From: Stichopus chloronotus
Lineage: Eukaryota > Echinodermata > Holothuroidea > Aspidochirotida > Stichopodidae
Assembly (NCBI GenBank): GCA_021234535.1
Contig: CM037832.1
Coordinates: 1,618,359-1,682,358 of the forward strand
Length of the DNA: 64,000 nt
Reading direction: 5' to 3'
Within the stretch, counting starts at the first letter, position 1; each line of letters begins with the position of its first letter. This document shows positions 58,901 to 64,000 of this stretch, piece by piece. Below the pieces are notes generated by a model, which saw only the letters and a program-made list of their open reading frames with translations, was not told where the DNA came from and searched no databases. The position numbers and the translations under genes are program-made.

Positions 58901-61900
58901 CAGTCCAATCGGGTTCTGCGTTGCCTTGTTCCATTAGATATTGTTAAACCTCCAACTCCACTTTTCATTTATATTTTCAAACTTAAAATGGTCATTGTTA
59001 ACCAATGCAAAAGTGGGGTCTAAAAGTACGTTCAGCCACCCCCTCCCACTACTATTTGCCAACTGTTAGAAGAATAAATGACAAAAGGAAGAATGATTCA
59101 TTGTGATTCTTGCATTATCACAACCCATCTGATATTTATTACCATTTTTCATACGTTGATTTTTTTTATCTCATTAGGCCTAATTAAGAAATTGCAGGCA
59201 TGAGATCCCTAACTCAAGGGTGGTTACATGCAGCTCGAAACATTCGGGAAGTGCCTTTTCCGGTCATCTGGAGGGTTTGAAAAGACAAAACTTTTCTTGT
59301 ATGTTAAGGAACACCTCCATGTGGGAGGGTCTATGTGGGGAGGGGGACGAAATTCTGTTTTTGCAGATAAAATATACAGAAATGGCAATGTGTGCAATCT
59401 TTTTCCTATTTGTGAGAACTAATTTAGCCTAGAGTTTTTTTGTTTTTTTTTCTGTAAATCTGTCAATTTTGAGTCGACCGGGTATTCTGACAATTTGTTC
59501 GTGCGGGCCGGCAAGCATCAGTGCGGGTTAGACTTTCTGTGTTACCCATAGAGTAATTACAACGTAATATTTATTCAGTATACCTATATCATACGAAGAT
59601 ACTGCCAGACCGTTGATTCCGTAGTTTTCTCCCACAGTCAGCAAACTGTAAGACCTGTTGCCGCCATTTACTGTACTCTTCACGATTCCTCGTTGTCTGG
59701 CATCTGACCAATAGAGGGCGTCATCAAACAAAGCTATACTATATGAATGTTGTAGGTACACGGATCGTTCTATTAACAAAGTCCGGTTCGATCCATCAAG
59801 GTCAACACTCTCTATCCTATCTAGGTAAGCGTCACACCAGTAAAGTCTTCCAGCTGCCAAACCAGAAATTAAAAAAAAAAAAAGTAAACTACACGAATAT
59901 TTGTCAATTTATAAATATCGGATAAATCTTAAACAAAGTACCTCCCGCTGTTTATTTTAACTCAATGTTTATCATGTTGTGTTCCTCTGACGATGCTACA
60001 TTTGTTATGTAACTTTAAGAATACATTCCAACTATTCAGTTTTTTTGTGTGTGTGTGTGCACTTGAACTTTCAATATGTGCTTAATTAGATAACTCCCAA
60101 ATTCGTCCGCCATCTATCACAAAAATTAAATGAAAAAGAAATAAATCGATGAAACAATGAATAAATGTTTGTGTTCTATAATAATCTAATATGACATGCT
60201 CAGTATTAACTTCAGAAAAAAAAGATTGAATATGTCTTTGCTAAGATAAGTCGTTTCTTGGGGGGGGGGGGGGGGGGTCAGCGGAGTGGGTGGTTTGTGT
60301 TTTCAATCTTGATTTAAAAAACAAAGACAAGCAGGTGGTTCGTGAGGAATGATACACTGATCACACAAAATTGGATACCAATAAGACTGCTTCTATCTCC
60401 CGCTCCATACAAATCTTCAGTAAACTACACTGTAGACAAAAATACACGCCATCATAATCATCACGAAAAATTAACAGTGAAAGAAAAAAAAAATATATAT
60501 ATATATATATAACTACTTTTTGTAAAGAATGTCATTTTTAACGACTGCTTAACAATATTTTCTTATTTGATACCGATACCGTTTCATCAAATCAAATATG
60601 TTCTTTACTGAATCATCACTGTGATTGGCTAAATCCTGAACTTCTTCTCTAAACGCACGCTTTGATCCGCTCAAAACTTCTGTGCCACCGTCGAAAGGAT
60701 TTAGACATGCGTAAAAAACTCACCTTGTCCGTCGAGGACTATTCCGTTTGGCCAGACTATCGAGTCGCTGACTAACACCTCTCTGTCCTCACCAGACATC
60801 GTGGCTCGCTCTATCTTAGCTTGATTGTTTATTCCCTCATCTAACCACTCCGTCCAATAAATGTGACTGCAGGCGTGGACAGAAATAAAAACGTTGTTTC
60901 TTTAAAGGTATTGACCACTGAAGGTAATCAGTATTTCATACCAAAACTGGGAATATTTTTTATCTTCATTGGTGTAAACCATATCTCAAAACCATGTTCG
61001 GTTCAGAAGTTACGAATTTAAAAAAAAAAATATCTAATTCAGACTTGAACATGGGGAAACTTGTGATGTCACCCAGCCATGACTAAATGAATCTCTTTTG
61101 TATTTCTTTATAACCTTCACTGTCTTAAAAGAAACATTACGATAGGTTTAAGAAATGTAATCTGGATTTCCACGATACTTTAAAGTAGGATGTGCTGTTA
61201 TTCCTGCATTTTCCAAAGTACACCAAAGGACTCCTTATACTTTTTATAGTTGCAGAAAGTTGTAAAAACTCCTGTACAGGTATATTTGTCCACGTGTAGC
61301 CTAATTTCTAAAGGAAATGCTTTTGCCGCACATTTACCACAGGGTCCAGTTCCGCTAACTTTTTACTCGAAAAAACGAAATCGCTCTTTCTACCGTAATT
61401 AACACTCTAATTAATGAAATATTTAATGAAAGAAACCTGGCATGGCATGTTATTATCCACATTGGTATCAAATGACAGAAAATGATAGAAGATCAACCGT
61501 GAAGGCTATTTTTATTCCTTCAAACAGCACATCCGACTTTAAGGTGAATGCACAGCACACCCAATCTACATTTTCACTAGTGTCAAAATTCAAGATTAAA
61601 TGGGGTCCGCAATTTCAAAGAAAAACACACGGCACTTCTATTACGTGGCAATTTGGTAACTCTGAGGATGCTGGAACTTTTTCTCGACCATAGAACTCTT
61701 TCTTTAAACTCACATCTTGAGTTATAACATGATATAGGGTTGGGGTTTGACATACACCCTTCTGCACCTGCACTTGGTTGCCTTTTCTTTATCGTCTCTC
61801 CACCACTAATCCCGTAGCCCGCAAAACGGACGTGTATTACTCATGCATGAGCTCTGACTGCATTCGTAATAGACGTCCACGAGCTACCACTTGGATTTCG

Positions 61901-63029
61901 AGTGAATGTGCGGACAGACTGTAAGTTATAAATTTCATGTATGCCGGCGTAATCAATCACAGTCAGTAGCATTCAATACTTCTTTCAACCAGTCCTCACA
62001 TGATATCATACATATTTATGTCTTCTCGAAACGAACATACCCTAATCATTATGGTATATCTGGATATCACGTCATGTTCTATAATGCATAAAAGTTATTC
62101 TCAAGACATGGTTTTAGCACATCATGTGTATTTTATGAGGACTAAGAGGTTCTTTCCCTTGGGATATGATTATTCATGCCCTTTTGAGCCAATGATCAGA
62201 CACAAAAGACTCACAAATATGGAGACCTTGGATCTTAGATGAGACAAATCCCTAAGCGTTGGCAAGTATTAAGGTTTGTAAGCCTACGTCAAACGGTCGC
62301 ACATACCAACACTTGCTGGGAATGTCACTTAATCCCGTTACTTCGCCAAGAAAAACTCTCAAAGAAAAAAAAAAAAAAAAAAAAGGTTTGGAGGATGTAG
62401 AGGGCGCCAATTCAAAACGACAGAACTGATATTTTCGTATTTGTGGGATTCCTATTCTCGTCTTGCCCCAGCTTTAAGTTTTTGTTCGGCAATTATAGAT
62501 TATAGATATTGCAACTAATACGCGGTAGAGAGCAGGACTGGCGATACCTCGGGGAAAGCTGGATCGGACAGAATTGTACTCCATGGATGTTTAACGTATT
62601 AACTTGTATTAAATTTTCCTTGACAGTTTTCCGTTTATAATGTTCACAAAGTAACAGCCTGCATGCAACCAACTGACATTATATTAATTTTGAAGGAATG
62701 AGAACGTTACGTTGTATCCATTTATTCAGAATTATGACATGACTACATGCGTATGTATGTGTGTGTGGGGGGGGGGGGGGGCGTGTTTGTAGGTACATTG
62801 AATACAGCCTAATGCGTGTTGCATTTCCCGAGAAGTAATTCAAATATGTAATGAGAGATAAATTACCTATTTTCATTGTCAGCTAAGAGCCCTCTCGGTC
62901 TGGCGAGGTTCTGGTGTATCAACTTCTTCCAAACGGTCACTTCAAGATTCGAGACAAAGATGGCGCCTTTTGCGGCGTCGGCCCAAAACAGCAGACGCGA
63001 CCACGGATTTAAGGCAATTTGTTCTAACC
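55262..63029 (-). CDS. YWTD-EGF-HYR single-pass receptor (3' six exons)
   Basis: Spliced model on the minus strand: 63029-62867, 60866-60724, 59853-59584, 57462-57331, 56523-56503, 55941-55262 (stop). Exon lengths are 163, 143, 270, 132, 21 and 680 nt. Junction phases agree throughout, and each split codon is sensible (AG+T Ser, G+CT Ala, G+GT Gly, G+TA Val, G+GA Gly), giving about 468 residues. Domains in order: LDL-receptor class B repeats (motifs LLFWAD, HIYWTEW, RLYWCD, ALYWSD), a six-cysteine EGF-like module of the kind that closes LRP propellers, a HYR module, one membrane helix and a ~105-residue cytoplasmic tail. A full propeller has six blades, so at least two blades and the N-terminus lie beyond the right edge. 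The likely role is a cell-surface endocytic or adhesion receptor; the ligand is unknown. Confidence 0.88.
56503..56523 (-). CDS. Receptor exon 5: 21-nt microexon
   Basis: Bounded by a strong polypyrimidine acceptor (TTTTTCTTTTCTTTCAG) and a consensus donor GTAAGT. With its neighbours it encodes VPPERVPG, a Pro-rich hinge between the EGF and HYR modules. Its length is a multiple of three and it enters and leaves in phase 1, so inclusion or skipping keeps the frame. Confidence 0.85.
56524..57330. other. Receptor intron 4, with hAT-like end
   Basis: Within the intron, 57259-57275 reads CAGGTTGGCCACCTCTG, the reverse of a hAT-type terminal repeat, preceded by the 14-bp palindrome GGGCCCGCGGGCCC (57244-57257) typical of such ends. 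The opposite end was not found, so this is a remnant. Confidence 0.55.
57331..57462 (-). CDS. Receptor exon 4: EGF-like domain
   Basis: Acceptor TTTTTGGCAG, donor AGG then GTAACG. Encodes GNNACSRDNGGC, then six cysteines in all (C-x6-C-x5-C-x8-C-x1-C-x9-C), the spacing of the EGF module that follows YWTD propellers in LRP/LDLR-type receptors. A second donor six bases further (ACG then GTAATA) would add Gly-Asn in frame. Confidence 0.9.
57463..59583. other. Receptor intron 3
   Basis: About 2.1 kb. Poly(G) at 58266-58275 followed by a purine-rich tract to 58380, poly(G) at 58818-58828 and a C-run/A-run junction at 58878-58900. A block at about 59245-59279 (GGGAAGTGCCTTTTCCGGTC) matches 40552. 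The minus frame 58253-58717 has no recognisable domain and no splice support. Confidence 0.5.
59584..59853 (-). CDS. Receptor exon 3: two YWTD-type repeats
   Basis: Acceptor CTGGTTTGGCAG, donor ATAG then GTATAC. Encodes AGRLYWCDAYLDRIESVDLD and, after RTLLIE, ALYWSDARQRGIVKS, then INGLAVSS, the lead-in to the EGF module. Both the hydrophobic YWxD core and the blade spacing (about 41 residues) match LDL-receptor class B repeats. Confidence 0.93.
59854..60723. other. Receptor intron 2
   Basis: Contains poly(G) at about 60259-60277, (TG)n at 60046-60058 and (TA)n at 60489-60512. Nothing else recognised. Confidence 0.5.
60724..60866 (-). CDS. Receptor exon 2: YWTD repeat
   Basis: Acceptor CACGCCTGCAG, donor CAAG then GTGAGT. 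Encodes (S)HIYWTEWLDEGINNQAKIE, then REVLVSDSIVWPNGIVLDGQ: a YWTD-type blade including the I/V-W-P-N-G turn that is characteristic of class B repeats. Too short to stand out as an open frame; found by splice sites and motif. Confidence 0.93.
60906..61179 (+). mobile_element. 274-bp TTAA MITE (family 4, copy 2)
   Basis: Begins AGGTATTGACC after TTAA (60902-60905) and ends CCACGATACT before TTAA (61180-61183). Interior matches 50451-50730 in the same orientation (TTGGTGTAAACCATATCTCA, AGAAGTTACGAATTT, TCTTTTGTATTTCTTT, TTAAAAGAAACATTACGA). Sits in an intron of the receptor gene. A third, more decayed copy may lie near 63200-63400 (TTTTGAAAGTTATGGATGTTT). Confidence 0.75.
61828..61878 (+). repeat. 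51-bp imperfect hairpin repeat, copy 2
   Basis: Left arm GGACGTGTATTACTCATGCA and right arm TGCATTCGTAATAGACGTCC pair at 17 of 20 positions around an 11-base loop TGAGCTCTGAC. The same structure occurs inverted at 47181-47234 and partly at 40451. Flanking CCCGCAAAAC is shared with the 47-kb copy. Confidence 0.8.
62867..63029 (-). CDS. Receptor exon 1 in window: YWTD-type repeat
   Basis: Acceptor CCATGAACAG, donor ATAG then GTAATT. Encodes LEQIALNPWSRLLFWADAAK, then KLIHQNLARPRGLLADNEN(S): the typical blade start (xIALNPxxxLLFWAD) and end (PRGLLAD). It enters in phase 1, so at least one further coding exon lies upstream beyond this position. Confidence 0.92.
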
Positions 63030-64000
63030 CTGTTCATGGACACATAAGGGAAAGTTGAAAAATTTTATAGACGACATAACCACTTACACTATGAGTAACC
63101 TTAAGAACATACAACAAATATTTCGGGTGATTAGAAATACCAACAGGAATTGATCGTTTACTCGTCAAACTTAAAATAATAGAGTTTAGATGCTAAAGTG
63201 GTTTTAAAGTAGAAAGGTAAAGGGAGTGAAAGCGTAGTCAATGCTCTTGACCAAAGACAAACAAATGTGGATAAAACTTTCACTGAACACTATTCCTTGT
63301 GCTCATTAGTGAAAAGCATGAAACAATAACATTTTCTGTTTTGAAAGTTATGGATGTTTAAAGAAAAAGTTTTGATTTTTTTTCTGGGGGGGGGACGTGT
63401 TTGGCTGTCTGGGAAAGATTGGTTTTCGGTCTTTTTGCTCACTTTAGGAAAAAAAACTAGCCAAAAGTTTAACCTTTAATCGTGCTTATGGCACGAAATA
63501 TGCCACATTACCCCCTTCCCCCCCCAAAAAAAAAAAAAATTCCCAGTTCGCAATTCCAACTGTGCAGAGACTAAAAATGTGAAGATTGATACTTAATTGA
63601 CGCAGTGACTTTAAAGGGGAAATCAGGGTTTGAATAAGAAAATTCACCTTTAGTTGATTTTTCTTTCTAAACTGATTGTTCACCGAAATTTAGAGACGTT
63701 GGGAAGGTGTATGAAGGTAGGAGAAACGGTAATTATTACTATTATTACTATTACTATTATTAATTACTGTTGAATGAGAACTCTTAATATTTGTCGGGTA
63801 CAAAAAATAAACGTTCATGTACAAGACAAGACAGCCTCCTCTAACGATGACCAATCACAGGGTAAGACTGAGATGACGTTATATGAATAAACATAACAGA
63901 ATGTTTACGGTTCCCATGCTATTCGTGCATCGCTAAGTAAACAGGAGTTTAGTGATAGTTGATGATACATACAGCACACGTACTGTAGCTGCGTATGAAA
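63030..64000. other. Receptor upstream intron, to window edge
   Basis: No further YWTD exon was recognised in these ~970 bases. Contains a poly(G) at 63386-63394, a C-run/A-run junction at 63512-63539, and an (ATT)n-type run at 63731-63767. Confidence 0.45.

Larger units (their letters stand above)
60867..62866. other. Receptor intron 1 (as seen here)
   Basis: Holds the MITE at 60906-61179, the hairpin repeat at 61828-61878 and a long A run at about 62365-62384. The plus frames 61442-62242 have no recognisable domain. Confidence 0.5.

Noticed and set aside
1..64000. Search for CRISPR arrays, operons, prophage or other bacterial systems
   Set aside because: Introns, microsatellites and metazoan domains show this is animal DNA; the evenly repeated blocks are microsatellites without spacers.
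1..64000. Reverse transcriptase, integrase or transposase genes
   Set aside because: No frame with the expected motifs was seen; the mobile elements present are non-autonomous.

Overview
Eukaryotic (metazoan) genomic DNA: AT-rich, gene-poor, with short exons bounded by GT..AG introns and dominated by intergenic or intronic sequence, microsatellites and small transposon copies. There are no operons, no rRNA, and no tRNA or CRISPR that I could see. A Pax-type paired-domain exon, together with a receptor combining LDL-receptor class B (YWTD) repeats, an EGF module and a hyalin-type HYR module, fits a marine invertebrate deuterostome. An echinoderm (perhaps a sea cucumber) is my best guess, but this is inference, not proof.

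Two genes are well supported, both on the minus strand. (1) Positions 25113-25688 hold one exon with nearly all of a paired domain and a following Eh1/octapeptide-like repression motif; the rest of this transcription-factor gene was not found. (2) Positions 63029 down to 55262 hold the 3' six exons of a single-pass membrane receptor: four visible YWTD-type repeats, an EGF-like domain, a 21-nt microexon, a HYR domain, a transmembrane helix and a basic tail with NPNF and YEEV motifs. All five intron phases match, so the model translates as one frame; its 5' exons lie beyond the right edge. Weaker gene candidates are a cysteine-rich open frame at 14497-14805 (minus) and a higher-complexity island at 18490-18672.

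The rest is layered with mobile and simple repeats. Several small elements with different interiors are flanked by TTAA and begin with AG: a ~545-bp family (8082-8626, 10137-11169, 16820-17353), a ~378-bp family (3581-3958 and an inverted copy at 17949), a 368-bp element nested in the second copy of the first family (10359-10726), a ~275-bp family (50451-50730, 60906-61179) and a long foldback (17638-17944). A second foldback lies at 33088-33489, hAT-like ends are at three places, and a ~51-bp hairpin recurs at 47181 and 61828 with a decayed copy at 40451. Degenerate tandem repeats at 31130-32460 are packed with TGACCT nuclear-receptor half-sites, including a triple DR1. Large microsatellites are at 13822 (TA), 22741 (GAT), 34831 (GTTT x32) and 51113 (ATT/ATC), and poly(C)/poly(G) runs of about 9-18 bases are unusually frequent.

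The two recognised genes are not functionally linked as far as the sequence shows; the ~30 kb between them may include Pax 5' exons and regulatory DNA, but I could not identify such exons.
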